A stretch of 64,000 bases of DNA, from contig CP085828.1 in the NCBI GenBank assembly GCA_020809705.1, positions 248,001-312,000 of the forward strand. The letters run 5' to 3'. Every line of letters starts with the position of its first letter. Within the stretch, counting starts at the first letter, position 1. A model generated the notes under the pieces. It was given only the letters and a program-made list of their open reading frames with translations. It was not told the origin of the DNA and made no database searches. This document shows positions 24,000-36,628 of the stretch, in pieces. Origin of the DNA: Calonectria ilicicola (lineage: Eukaryota; Ascomycota; Sordariomycetes; Hypocreales; Nectriaceae). The position numbers and the translations under genes are program-made.

Positions 24000-25992
24000 A
24001 TGGTGCTCGAGGACTACACCTACGTCTTTGCCCTGGGCACATGCTTTGCCCTGCTCGAGGCTTACAACAATGGCGCCAGTGAGTATACACACACACACAC
24101 ATCCACACACATACACTATGCCACCCGCCTGGCCCAATCGGATCGTGAATTGACTGACTGACTTGCTTTTGCGCCACAGATGATGTCGCCAACGCCTGGG
24201 CCACTAGTGTCTCCTCGCGGTCCATTTCCTACCGCATGGCCATGGTGGCCTGCCTGGTCTTCGAAATGCTTGGCGCCCTAACTGTGGGTGCTCGATCCGC
24301 CTCAACCATCAAGAACGGTATCATCCCCATCGAGGCCTTCCGCGACAATGCCGGTGTCCAGCTGCTCGCCTTTGCTTGTGCTTCTGCCGGTGCCTCTCTC
24401 TGGGTCATGTGGTGCACCCGACACAATGCTCACGTCTCTTCGACCTACTCCCTGATTTCATCCATTGCTGGTGTTGGTGTTGCTACTGTCGGTGCCAAGG
24501 AGGTCCAATGGGGCTGGAATGGCGGCCAGGGTCTGGGTGCCATCTTTGCTGGTCTCGGTATGGCACCCGCCATTGCTGGAGCCTTTGGCGCCATCATCTT
24601 CCTGCTTATCAAGTTCGTCGTCCACATGCGCAAGGATCCCGTTCCCTGGGCTGTTTGGACCTCTCCCTTCTTCTTCTTGATTGCTGGTACCATCTGTACC
24701 CTTTCCATCGTTTACAAGGGCTCTCCCCGTCTTGGTCTCTCTGAGAAGCCCGCCTGGTACATCGTTGCCGTCACCCTCGGTGTTGGATTCGGTCTCTTCT
24801 TCCTCTCCGCCCTCTTCTTCGTTCCCTACGTTCATGCCAAGGTCATCAAGAAGGACTACACCCTCAAGTGGTGGGACATGTTCCAGGGCCCCCTCCTGTT
24901 CTCCCGCCCCGCTCCCCCGGATGCTGAGCACGCCATCGTTCCCGACTACGCCGTCGTCCAGCATGGTGACTCCGACATCGACTCCGTGACCCGCCCCGAG
25001 CCCACCCACAGCGACGAGAAGAAGGCCAGCAACAGTGGCAGCGACGACAACATCGCCCCCGCCGCCAACACCAACGCTCACGCTGACGAGCATGGTCTCA
25101 TCTTGGCCGAGTACTCTCAGGAGGAGTACCAGAAGATGCTCAAGGCTGCCGAGGACCGTCACCATGCCAAGCTCCGAAAGAGCCGTGGTCCTCTTGGTTG
25201 GGCCATGCGCACTCTGCACGCCAACCCCATGGGTCCTGGTTCCATCCACGAGACTGCCAACATGATTACCCTCTTCAAGCGCATTCCTGCCATGGTTGTC
25301 GTCGCTCTCCTCTACGGTTCTCACTACGATATTCACACTGCCCAGGTCGGTATTGAGGGTACTCCTGAGGGTCGCCGCATGGTTCGTGTGTACGAGCACG
25401 CTGAGAAGTACCCCAACGAGGTCGAGCATCTTTACTCTTTCGTTCAGATCATCACTGCTTGCACTGCTTCTTTCGCTCACGGTGCCAACGATGTCGGTAA
25501 CGCCGTCGGTGTCTGGGCTGCCATGTACTCTGCCTGGTCTACCGGTACCCCTGCTGCAGCCAAGGCCGATGTTGCTCTCTGGCAGATTGCTGTCACTGCT
25601 CTCACTATTTGCATTGGTTTCATCACTTACGGTTACAACATCATGAAGGGTAAGAAAAGCCACCAAAAAAAACCCACCAGTCAAGAACAGTCTGCTAACA
25701 AGAAACAGTTATGGGTAACAAGATCACTTACCACTCTCCTAGCCGTGGTTCTTCCATGGAAATGGGTGCCTCCATCACTGTCCTCATCTTCTCCCAGTAC
25801 AAGCTGCCCGTCTCGACCTCCATGTGCATCACCGGTGCTACCGTTGGTGTCGGTCTCTGCAACGGCACTTGGAAGGCTGTTAACTGGAAGCGAGTCTTCC
25901 TGCTGGTCTTCTCCTGGATCATGACTATCCCCATTGCCGGTCTCATTGGTGGCTGTCTCATGGGCTTGGCCCTCAACACTCCTCACTTCTAA
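24000..25992 (+). CDS. Na+/phosphate symporter, PiT family (PHO89-like)
   Basis: High-affinity plasma-membrane phosphate uptake carrier of 610 residues, related to yeast PHO89 and Neurospora PHO-4. Three exons: 24000-24078, 24180-25649 and 25709-25992, phases consistent. Both duplicated PiT signatures are visible: GANDVANAWATSV at residues 25-37, split by intron 1, and AHGANDVGNAVG near the C-terminal half. A long hydrophilic loop rich in Asp, Glu and Ser (about residues 255-340) separates the two membrane halves, as in fungal homologues. The C-terminus has SITVLIFSQYKLPVSTSMC and two last helices, ending LNTPHF. Codon use is strongly C-biased at third positions, unlike most neighbours, which suggests high expression. 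The frame is intact. Confidence 0.93.
24079..24179 (+). repeat. Intron 1 of the phosphate symporter with (AC)n microsatellite
   Basis: This GTGAGT...CACAG intron carries seven AC units at 24087-24100 and a second imperfect AC block. It interrupts the codon for Asn in the GANDVANA signature. Confidence 0.8.
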
Positions 25993-27185
25993 GCGAACGA
26001 GGAGCCAACTCATATATATTATTAATCGCTGACATGCTGCTTTGATTTGCCGATATGTCGGAATCCTTTTTTTTTGTGTCGATAAAACCAGATGTACCTT
26101 AGACTTGACATTTTATATAATACCACCATGTTGGTTGTCACATGCTTGCAATATACACTTTGCATCAATGAATATTGTCTGATTGCGTTTTGTGCCTGTG
26201 AATATGATTGATTACAGTGGACAAAAGTTCCAATCAGGTCCTGTGAAAACCATAGTATGTCATGATTGGTTTATTTTGTCTGCCATACGTATATCAGTTT
26301 TTACGACCCGCTTGAGTAGAAAACTATACCAGGATAGTAGAAACCCCTAGTTAGTGTTGCCTCCCTAACTAATGAATCATTCTAATCTCATTGATCAAGG
26401 CTGACAGTGTGTTATGAATTCGCCACGTCTTGTTGTTCAGCCCCTGTGAGACTATCGTCAGCTTTCTTTGCAGAAGATGATAAATGATTAAAAAAGTCGA
26501 CATCGACCGTGTGATTTTCGCCTCGCTTATTTTTTCGCCTCGTTTTACTTTCTTTTGCTCAGTTGATTTCTCGTGTTCTCGTCCTCCTCATTTTTCCTTC
26601 CTTTTTTTCGCCTCTCTGTTGATTATTAATGTCCGTGTTGTCACTTTCTTTGCTTTTTATCGAGCTTGGCAGGGCATGTGCCTTGACACTCCCACATCCA
26701 AATTGACACACGGGACGAAAAAAAACCGAGGCAAAGCCGTGGTCGCATAAACCTAATGTCCCAGGTGAAATTTTTCAAGTATCATATCAATTGCTCAAAG
26801 CCCAAGATATATCATGGCGAAAGCATCAGATCGCCACTGGCGGAATTGATTCCGCAGGCACTATCAAAAAGTGCCTGTGGGCTATGGGCAAAATCTTCAG
26901 CCCTACTGTTTGCGGCATTAGACCACGATCTGGACTGGCTTAGCTCCGTTTCGGCTGCAGGAATATTCACTTCAGGCTGAGTTGTTGGCTGGCTGACGGC
27001 GTGGAGATCCTGATGGATGTGTGGGGCCTAGATCCTCTCAGCTGCTGCATGACAACAAACGCCCGGTTGCAATTAACGCGGTTTATGTGAATCAGAGGGG
27101 ATGCCAAAAGAAACTATTAAATCCAGCTGAGCTCTCTCCAAAAAAGCCTCCTTGGCTTCTCCAGTTTTGCATCCCACGTTTCGCC
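25993..27185. other. Intergenic region
   Basis: Contains the symporter 3' flank, a pyrimidine-rich stretch at about 26515-26660 and the hydrolase promoter. No gene is supportable. Confidence 0.5.
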
Positions 27186-28371
27186 ATGCCTACTCGTCTA
27201 ACCAGGTCTGAGAAGCTCCGCTTGGCGGTTCGACTGTGTCTAAGTATGCCACAATTATGTATATGAACTCCTGTATATACTAAATACTAACTTCCTTTTT
27301 CTCTTAGCACCATGGCAGCTCGCATTCGGTCTTCTTCGCTCTCTGTTCTATATTTGGCTCTTCCAACTCCCCGCTAAAGAGTACCTCATCTGCTCGATAC
27401 TTAACATCGTCTTTGGAAACTTTGGGCCTCGCGAGCTACAATACTTTAATGATTCAACAAGGACGACCTACGTAAAATGGATGAACAAAATGACTTCGGG
27501 CAGGGATGCGTTCCTGGTGGCTGATCGATTACGATGCGACATTGAACCGCTGGCTGACGATGGAGCGCTTCTGTGGGTTGGCGACAGGAAAAAGGCGAAG
27601 AAGGTCGTCTTCTACATGCACGGGGGTGGATTTATTGCTCCATTGACTCCAGGGCACCTAGAAATGGTCTGGAGATCATATGTTGCTGCTGGAATTGAGG
27701 CTGGAACTGAGGTTGCTGTCGCGGTGCTTGAGTATACCCTATATCCCGCCGCAACTCACCCCGTGCCGCTCTGCCAGGCTGCCAACGGCCTCGCGCATTT
27801 ACTATCCTCGGGGTTCCACCCTGAGGACATCATAATTGGAGGAGATTCGGCAGGCGGGTGCTTGACTGCGCAGTTGCTGTCTCACTTGGTGCAGCCTCAT
27901 CCTCAGGCTACAGAGATCCAACTGAACAGCCGACTCGCGGCGTCGGTTCTCGTCTCGCCCTGGGTCTCCAACAACACAACCGACAAGTCGTTCAAGCAGA
28001 ATGGGGCTCTGGACATGATCTCCGCAGGGAGTGTTGGATCTACCATTAACCAAGTCTTCGGGCCCAACCCTGCAAATGGAGCCTTTGCTCTAGATATGGA
28101 AGATCATTGCTTTGACAGGTTTAGCACCGTGACGAATCAAATGTATGTTACAGTGGGCAAGTACGAGGTGCTCCGCGACCAGGGCGTAGCATTTGCAGAG
28201 CAGGTGCAGTATTACGACAAAGGCATCAAGATGCGACTCGACCTGCAACCAAAGGCGGCTCACGACTTTCTGTTGCTAGAGGGGACCCTGGGAAGCACTG
28301 GAGAGTGCACGATCACAATGAAGGAATGGATGAAGGATTTAATAACCCCCAGCGGGATGAATGACGAATAG
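27186..28371 (+). CDS. Alpha/beta-hydrolase fold-3 (HSL-like) esterase/lipase
   Basis: Serine hydrolase of 373 residues in the hormone-sensitive-lipase-like group; it likely cleaves a small ester or amide. Exon 1 is 27186-27243 and exon 2 is 27308-28371, with an intron GTATGC...TTAG and branch TACTAAC; phase 1 is preserved. Oxyanion-hole motif HGGGF is at about 124-128 and the nucleophile elbow GGDSAGG is centred on Ser200. The acid probably lies near VLRDQG and the base is the His of KAAHDFLL (about 337). An N-terminal hydrophobic helix (GLLRSLFYIWLFQLP) suggests membrane association. An upstream TTG frame at 27021 also reaches the ATG but lacks coding features. Substrate is unknown. Confidence 0.87.
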
Positions 28372-30764
28372 TTGGTATCGCGGACGAATTGGTTATGGGC
28401 GACGTTCAGGCGTTTGTGTATTTTATTTGAGGAGTTTATTTTAAGGATTTTATGTCGCTGTTTAATTTTTTGACGCTGTTTTGGAATCATCTGTGGCGTG
28501 GTCAATGCAGCCATCACATTTCTTACTCTCACGGTCCAGAAAATATATTGATAACCAAAGTCTAAGTTGATCGAGACCAACGTCCTTGGCAATCTGCAAT
28601 GCCAAGTTCTTAGATGCTGAAAGCGTTGCTTGGCGACTAGTTACCCTATTGCTAGTGTGAGTCGACACCGTTTTGACCAAGAGAGGGTGGCTTCGGGCCG
28701 CTGCATACCCGACCATGGGATGATTGCCAGTGCAAAGTTAAATTGATTCTGCGGAGGATGGTGCGACGGGCTGAGACGTGTGAGGGGCTGGACCGCGACA
28801 GCTTGAAAGGCGAATGCAACTAAACCGTGTCGCGCAAATGTCAGTAACAGGAATATGAGCAACTCGAGGCCGTGGCGAGGGCTGACGCGAGCCTGTCGGC
28901 TTCGATTCAGCTACACCACCTCAGTCGTGTCTGCACATGCGCAATAAGCAAATCCGACGCCACTGACGCGCTTGGTGTGGCCTCTTGAGCCCAACATTGG
29001 CTGGGCCCTGATGTAGCACGGACTAGCTGCAGCGCTCTCAATTCGCACTGGCCACTCCAGGATCAAAAGGAAATCTCGCCAAGGCGACAGCCGTGATGGC
29101 ACTTGCAGCGTCTCCACGCTCCCCGCCAATCGTGCCCTGGGATGGAGGCCCTTCGCTTAGTGCCGCGCCCCAAGAGTGGATGAAAGGATGGGGACGGCGG
29201 AATTAATCTACATGGAGCGCGGCGGAATTAAGCAGTTCAGGGAACATCCATGATTGCGAGCTCGGCCTCAACGAGAGGAGAGAAGGGTGCGAGAGCGAGA
29301 AAACATGTTTAGAGTTGGGACGGAAGCTGTCGAATCCGTAGGGCTAGCCTGGATTTTGAATTTTGGATTTCCTTCCAAACTGGTCATGGCTGACGTGGCC
29401 CATTCGTCTCGTGTTGACCTGTCTCGTGCGTTGATACGAACTCATGCTATTGGTGGACGAACCCAGCCGGAGCCCAGGTCGTGGCTGTGAGTTATCGATA
29501 GATTAAAAACCACTTATCTGGAAACTCTGATCGTGCATCTCTCTCGGAAGCTCGGTAGTCAATTACGAGGATTCTTGGCTGGGCGACTCAGTATCCCTGC
29601 TGCTCTCAGTGGAGACAGAGATTCGTAATCGCTGGGACCAGCCTGTGAACAGTTGACCGCTGCTCTCTGCCTTGTGGCGGTGGATTCACCGTTTTTCACT
29701 ATCGTCGATTTGAATAATGACATGTTGAATTCAACAGAAGCATGGGATTGGACCATGGCCTTGTCTATGACGAAAGTCAATTCGCCCATTCACAACCCCG
29801 CTCCTGACGGATGTTGGTTGACGCGTCCAGGCATATGCTGTTGGTTGCTGGTGTCTGTACCTGGCATGAACTACTGCGAACATGGGACCATGATCCACTA
29901 TTGCCGAGAGTCAATTCTCTCGTCTCGATTCAAGTAAAAGAAGCATGGGAATATTCGTTGCTCTCCGTGTATTCAACTGTGGCGCAAGCCGTGGAATCAA
30001 CACTAAACAAGCTAATGCAGGGTCCCGCGGCCTCGCCTTCCCCTTCGTCTAGACTTTTTAGCTTTAATCAGCTGATGTAAAAAATTCGTGGGGGAAACAT
30101 GCCAAAATGGGGCCGTAGCTCAGAGTTGAGTTGAGTCGGTGTAGCGGATGGTGCAAATTCATAGCGGCATAGGTACTGACACGCCCGGCCAGTGGCCCAT
30201 CCGTGCCTCAGTTTGGTAGGGGCCAATTTTAGAATCCGTCGGCCCGAAGCCCCATTGGCTTCGGATGGATTCCGCCAGAATTTTCTAGAATGACGTATCG
30301 ATGATGATTTTGTGGTACCCTCTTGCCTTGTGAGAGCACTGGCTTGGTGTTGCTGATGCCGCTACGGCTCCTTTCACCGCCGACGTCGCTAGCTAGGGAG
30401 GTGATTGCGTATGGGTGTCGTACTACAGATGTCTCATTTGTCAACATGACGGAGGCAAAAAGCAAATATCATATGACGGGCAATAGGATTCTACCTGACT
30501 ACAGGGACAATTACGTGATTAAGCATTGTGACTACATGACTAGAGCACGCAAACTAACTTGTTATGGGAATTTATGGCCAAGGATAGGAATCTCTGAAAT
30601 TTCAATCGAGTCTAGTCTACATTGAAGAAAAAGTATGTGCGGTAGTGGCTAAAATGCATGCAGAGTGTTTCGCAAAGAAGTCAAGATTGATAGGTATTCT
30701 ACAAGCGAAGCCAAAATCTAATTGCACCCTGCTGCTTCTCTATGCTGCCAAATGTACAATCCTC
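28372..30764. other. Long intergenic region
   Basis: About 2.4 kb with no supportable gene on either strand. Open frames here are below 110 codons and have no domains. Confidence 0.5.
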
Positions 30765-31431
30765 CTAGTTCTTCGAGTTCGAGTTCGATGGGGGAGTAAT
30801 CTTCAAAGTGGCCAAGAGCTTGTCACTAGTATCGCTGCTAGTGTCGTTCCATCCCAAAGAGTAAATACCGTCCGTGCTGGTTTCCTGGATGTACCAGAGA
30901 GACTCCATTGCCCCAGTGCTTGAGGTGACGAAGACATACGAGCCATAGAAAGTGAACTTGTTTGTGACGTAGCTGGAGTTGCTGGTACCGTTGAGCAGTT
31001 GAACCGAGTGAGAAGATGAACCAGGTGCTGGGACAGCAAAGGTAAAGTTGGACCAGGAGGGAGGAGCAGATGAGTTGCTGGCATCAGTGGTGTTGGGGGA
31101 GCCTAGCCATTTGCCATTGCTTTCTGTGACTTTGAAGATGTTAATCATTGTTAATGGTTGATGAGTGGGTATTGTACTCACAGACGACAGGCGCAGCCTG
31201 GGAGTCGTTGGTCTTGGTGTGGTCACCAAAAAATGCTTGCCCTGACTAGAGTCAGTAAAGTTCCAATTGAATGTAATTGGAGTTCCTACCTCCAGACGAG
31301 AAGAGTGGCAAGCCGCCAACCTTGCTACCACTGGCGTAGCTGTAGATTTGGAATTCCGATGGAGCGCTGGCAGCAGTCACAGATGCTGCCATCCAAAGGG
31401 CGGAAAGACCAAAGGGGATAACAAAACGCAT
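30765..31431 (-). CDS. Small secreted protein, Ser/Asn-rich, function unknown
   Basis: A 188-residue predicted secreted protein in three exons: 31431-31290, 31241-31182 and 31129-30765. The introns are 48 and 52 bp and phases agree. MRFVIPFGLSALWMAASVTAASA is a clear signal peptide. The mature part starts SEFQIYSYASGSKVGGLPLF and contains FGDHTKTND, many Asn-X-Ser/Thr sites (SNFTF, LNGTSNSSY, WNDTSSDTS) and ends in a Ser/Pro/Asn tail. The beta-rich pattern (TFYGSYVFVT, GIYSLGW) is like small fungal surface proteins, but I cannot assign a family. It is transcribed divergently from the laccase with about 1.1 kb between starts. Confidence 0.75.
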
Positions 31432-32552
31432 GATGATAGTTTGTAATAAGTTTTTCTTTAGGGGGTGCGTATTTTGTTCAAAGATTGCACTTGAATAATA
31501 CTGCGACTTGCATGTGGCTCAAGGCCATATATGAAAGATCATGGAGTGGCGGCCCGTGAACACAGCCATGCAACTCCTGACATAGCGCAATTCGCATTTT
31601 GCCGCTTTCCCCTTCTGACAAGGGCGAGGATTATGGGATGCCCGTGGGGGAACAGGATAACGTTCAACCAATGGTGATTTGGTGGAGTTGCCACGCACTG
31701 ATTGCGACGACTGAAACGGGAAGAGCGCGGCTGCGCAAGGCGGAAATGTAACAATAAACCAATTTTGCCCAGCGCATATTGAGCCGCTATTTTCCTAAAA
31801 CATTAATACGCGTAATATATTGGAGTATAGAAGCGGCATGAACACCCTTGTCATAGTTACATTCTAGGTCAACGCGTCAGCCTGTGGAGCCCTGTCGTCC
31901 AGGGTCAATCTTCACGAGCCACCTGCTGCACGGCCTCGTTTACATTTTTTTGACCGTCGGACACATAATTCCACAATTTACCATTGGCTGCCAACCTTCT
32001 ATTCCACTATTCTAGCATTCGGAGACTTCTCCACCCCTGAGACGCCTCGATCGGTCTGGCCGCCTAATGCTACCGTGCCATAGTCCGGGGGCGGTTAGAT
32101 AGGGGTTCCCTAACAATAGCAATATTATCCAGATCAGCCAATTGAGATGGTAACGGGGACGCGTTGATGGTTCGAGCTTTTAGCCACATGCCTTCGGAAT
32201 ATTGGAAAAACCGGCAGGGGTTGCGATTAGGCAATTCGGATGACGATCCGTCAAGCATAGATGGCCGTGTAACTGCGTCAAGACGCTAGAGCCCCGTTTA
32301 CATGCACGATATGGAAGTTGGCGCGTAAACTCGTTCGAGCAACGGCTAAACCCAGACGGTTGAGAGGTGTATCCGAATTATTTCCAAGATAAATGTCGTT
32401 CAAGTAGCGTCAATCTCTCCCCAGTTTTGAATAGCTCATCATCAGCCTCTCCTTCTCTCTTCGTCTCTGTACTGCATACACTCTTATATCATACAAGCCA
32501 TTGTCCTTCGTTGGTTCAAAACTTTCCCATCAATTCATCTTTATGCGTTAAA
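31432..32552. other. Divergent promoter region between secreted protein and laccase
   Basis: Holds the upstream regions of two secreted-protein genes. The part just before 32553 is CT-rich, as in fungal core promoters or leaders. No gene is supportable. Confidence 0.5.
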
Positions 32553-34316
32553 ATGAACACTCTTTTGGTTTTGGCGGGAGGCCTTGCTGGTGCCTTGGCC
32601 ACAGCTATGCCAGGCATGAGCCCTCGGCATCAGAGCTTACACTCCGCTCGGTCGACCTGCAGCGGCAATACCGCTACCACTCGTTCTCAATGGTGTGACT
32701 ACTCCATTGACACAGACTGGTGGACTGAGGCAGTCGACACTGGTGTTACAAGAGAATATTGGTTTGAATTGACAGATGTGACGGTGGCCCCTGATGGAGT
32801 CTCTCGCTCGGCTATGGCTATCAACGGCTCAATCCCTGGCCCCACCATCTTTGCTGATTGGGGTGACACCGTCACTGTTCACGTAACCAACTCTCTCACC
32901 TCTTCTCTCAATGGAACCAGCATCCACTGGCATGGTATTCGTCAGAACTATACCAACCAGAACGATGGTGTTGCCTCCATCACACAGTGCCCCCTCGCTC
33001 CCAATGAGACAACCACCTACACATGGAAGGCTTCTCAATATGGAAGCTCCTGGTATCACTCCCACTTTGGCCTCCAGGCGTGGCAAGGTATTTTCGGTGG
33101 TATCGTGATCAATGGCCCTGCTACTGCCAACTACGATGAGGATCTGGGCATGCTCTTCCTCAATGATTGGGACCACCAGACTGTCGATGAGCTGTACACT
33201 ACCGCCGAGACTTCCGGCCCGCCTACGCTGGACAACGGTCTCATTAACGGTACCAACGTCTATGGTGACGATGATGACTCTACACAGACCGGAACCAGGT
33301 ACAATGTGTCGTTCACCTCCGGAACTTCCTACCGCATGCGTCTCGTCAATGCTGCCGTCGACACGCACTGGAAGTTCTCCATTGACAACCACACCATGAT
33401 GGTCATTGCTGCTGACCTCGTGCCCATTGAGCCTTACAACACCACTGTTTTGGATATTTCCATGGGTGCGTTTCTTTTTGATAGTCATTGAATTGCAGCG
33501 GCTAATAATGATCTAGGACAACGATACGACATTATTGTCACCGCCGACCAAGCTAGCACTGCTGACAACTTCTGGATGCGAGCCATCCCCCAGTCAGCTT
33601 GCTCGGAGAACGACAGCACGGACAACATCAAGGGAATTGTCTACTACGGCTCCAGCCCTAGCACTCCCTCCACAACTGGATACTCGTACACCGATGGCTG
33701 TGTTGATGAGACTGGCCTTACTCCCTACATTTCTAAGAGTGTGTCTGATGCCAACTGGAACGATCTCGAGACTGCTACCGTTGGCAAGAACACGGCCGGT
33801 CTCTTCAAGTGGTACCTCAACAGCACTACCATGCTGGTTGACTGGGCAAACCCAACTCTTGAGGCTATTGTCGCCGGTAACACCTCTTATACCACATCTG
33901 AGGCTGTAATTGAACTTTCTGAGGCCAACAAGTGGGTGTACTTTGTGGTGGAGACCACAATGGCTGTGCCTCACCCCATCCATCTTCACGGTCACGATTT
34001 CTTCGTTCTTGCTCAAGGAACCGGCACCTATTCATCTTCGGTCACACTGAACACTACCAACCCCATCCGTCGTGACACTGCCATGCTTCCTGCCTCTGGC
34101 TACTTGGTCATGGCCTGGGAGACTGACAACCCAGGTGTCTGGCTGATGCACTGCCACATCGGATGGCACACTTCTGAGGGTTTCTCAGTCCAGTTTGTCG
34201 AGCGTGAGAGCGAAATCGCATCCTTGGTTGACAACTCCACCTTGTCGTCTGTTTGCACTGAGTGGAACTCGTTCCAGACAGAATATGAAATTGAGCAGGA
34301 GGACTCTGGTCTATAG
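32553..34316 (+). CDS. Laccase (secreted ascomycete multicopper oxidase)
   Basis: Secreted four-copper oxidase of 570 residues that oxidises phenols and reduces O2 to water. Exons are 32553-33465 and 33517-34316 with an intron GTGCGT...CTAG. A signal peptide (MNTLLVLAGGLAGALATA) is followed by a cupredoxin series. All four copper motifs are present: HWHG (125-128), WYHSHFG (167-173), HPIHLHGHD (457-465) and HCHIGWH (516-522). The T1 axial position, ten residues after Cys517, is Phe527, which in laccases goes with a high redox potential. The protein ends DSGL, the conserved C-terminal plug of ascomycete laccases. Many N-glycosylation sites are visible. The open frame extends upstream to a TTG at 32367, but ATG 32553 directly precedes the signal peptide. 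The frame is intact. Confidence 0.95.
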
Positions 34317-35342
34317 AGGAAAATACATCTGTTTCAGGATCCGCGAGCGGGCATTTGGCGGGCTGTACATGTAGCTAGCGTCAATTAAATTTAGATATGT
34401 ATATTGAAGAGATGCGTTCATTGATTTCTGTCAGATTATTGTGTCACTTCTTTCGTTTATTGAGCGTTGCATTTGTGGTGTATCTTGCTGTTTTTTATCT
34501 AAAAGTCTGTCAAGTTGTCGCAGTGTGGATTAATATCTTCCATTGTGATTATGAGTTGAAATTCACGAATCTCTTTGATGTTCCGATGCCTGCTATGTGG
34601 TCGAAACCTTGGTCTTTGGGTAGACAAATGCAAGCCTTTTGTGTTGTGTCAGCTTGATTTTGGTGGATCTCAGGGTTTCTGTACAGAGTCAAGCCGAGCA
34701 TTGTGCCGATTTACTAGACTTATGACGAGCCTATCTATTTACAGTCTAGAATTAATCAATTGCCTAAGGTTTAGAAATTAGATGCGACCCTAATTCCGTG
34801 ACGTTGATTCTATACGAGCTGGGTCTGTGTGCTAACTGAGCGGAGAAAAAGCCTCGAGGCACGGAGACGGAGATGCGGTTCCGATTACCTCATCAAAAAC
34901 TTTTGGGCACAAACCAATCAGCTTTCTCTATCAGACAGTGCAGGGGGCAAATAAAATTTAAGACTCAGTAGCGACTTTGATCTATGCTAACTGTTAAGCT
35001 AATTTGAGCTTAGCGGAGAAGAGTTGAGCAATTTGATGATTTGGTCGCTAGATTGGTCCATGCAGGGCGTTTCCCAGCCACCCAGTGCTCTGACGCTGAT
35101 AGGGAACAACCGCTTGCTCTCGGGGTTATGCATGCCCATTTCGTTCTATCCCTATAGCCCAAGTATTTGAACTGATGCAGAGCGATGCCGCAGCCAGAAT
35201 CTTCCTTTGCTAAGTAAACTGAGGGTATCGAACATCATCTTGGTGTGTTTGGCAGCGACGATACATACGTCAAATGCTAAGTGTAATTTGATCCGCCGCC
35301 CTGTGCTCAGGCAAATGAGTCTTAGAGGTTTGAGAATATCAA
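34317..35342. other. Intergenic region
   Basis: Convergent spacer between the laccase and the RING ligase; no supportable gene. Confidence 0.5.
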
Positions 35343-36628
35343 TTATCCCGACATGTTCATTGATCGTAACCAAAGAGCTTCTCGTTGGGCCAAGCGCTCA
35401 ATATCTATACGTGCACTTGGTTGTGGATTTGACTGATCCCCATCTGTGGATTGCCGGTTTGGTCTCAAGTCAAGTCGACTATGGATATATGGTCAACAAA
35501 AATAATGGGATAATGTCTACAGACAGGTCTGCGTTTAGCGTACCATAAAGGACAAGTCCCCGATTTGTTCATTAGCCATGGGTCGACACACTTGGGATGG
35601 AATTCGTGGTTACAAGGTAGCACGCGAACATCCTCATCGGCGGTGAAGTCTTCTGTACAAATGACGCAGCCCGTGGAAGTCTCGGGTTTTGGGAAATTGT
35701 TGGTGTCGTCCGTACTCTTCGAATTGCTTTTAAGTGGTTGGAGCTTAATGTTGGTGTCTTCCTTCGTGGCTTTTCCGTATTTAACTATGGGCATAGTATC
35801 CAGGACTGCGTTTGTGATACCTCGTATCCGAGTTTGCGCTTGTTGGTCACTTAGTGCGTTTCTATGACCGTATATTTCTGGATTCAAACCCGCTCTGACA
35901 ACCCCCACTGCTAGCAAGATGATGAGTAGCGACAGTATTGAACCTATAGTGCTGCAAGCGATGATCGTGACATTAGATCCGACGCTCCTCTTCATGTTTT
36001 CTCTTGTATTTGATGATACCATTTGATTGGTTTGCCTTGTGATGGAAACCAAAATCTCTTCGCTGAAGTTCTTAGCTTTGTTGTTGTATTCCAGAATCTT
36101 CATAGCATCTCTGGAATTGACCGTCGTGAAAACACGGTGTCTGCCTGTCATCCCTTCAAGCCAGCACCAGATTCCGCTGGTTGTATATAATATTATGGCC
36201 TGTGGGTTGACCTCTAACGTAGCACGAAGAATCGTATTTGGCGACGAAGTGTTGCTGTCTGGGTCGCAAGATAGATATACCACCTCGCTGTTGTTGCAAC
36301 AAGCAAGGTCTGACGTATCTATGGACAATGCGGCCCCTTTCACCTTCAAGTTCTATAATGAATCTCTGGTTAGTACATTCGCTAAAACGCTGAACTTTTT
36401 GCAGCCTTGAATTAGAATATCTACCTCGATGTTGTCTTGACTCTGACCTAAAAACGACACTGGGAAAGAGAATACATCTGTGCCATCAGCACTGGGAAAT
36501 TTAACCTGTGTAGTTAAGATGTCTGTAGGTATCTGGTCGTGATGCTGAGGATAGGTGGTTGCATTAGATGCATAGATGGTTTGTACACCATTTAGCAAGG
36601 TTGCCAGTATGGCCTTTTGCCATTGCAT
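35343..36628 (-). CDS. PA-TM-RING type E3 ubiquitin ligase
   Basis: Probable endomembrane ubiquitin ligase of 382 residues. Exons: 36628-36425, 36352-35544 and 35478-35343. The N-terminus has a signal-like stretch (MQWQKAILATLLNGVQTIYA), then a lumenal domain reminiscent of the protease-associated fold. A membrane helix lies at about 195-220 (VTIIACSTIGSILSLLIILLAVGVV), followed by a cytosolic RING-H2 at about 297-338: CVICTEDF, CNHEFHPKCVDPWL, then TCPLC. Without splicing the frame reads CPLW and ends at 35465; using donor GTACGC at 35543 and acceptor CATAG at 35479 restores CPLCRLDLRP and a 44-residue tail. Intron 1 (GTAGAT...TATAG) has a perfect TACTAAC branch site. Order and spacing match PA-TM-RING ligases; the substrate is unknown. 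Confidence 0.85.

Noticed and set aside
24458..25684. 408-codon minus-strand open frame across the phosphate symporter
   Set aside because: Antisense shadow of strongly C-biased codons in the real gene.
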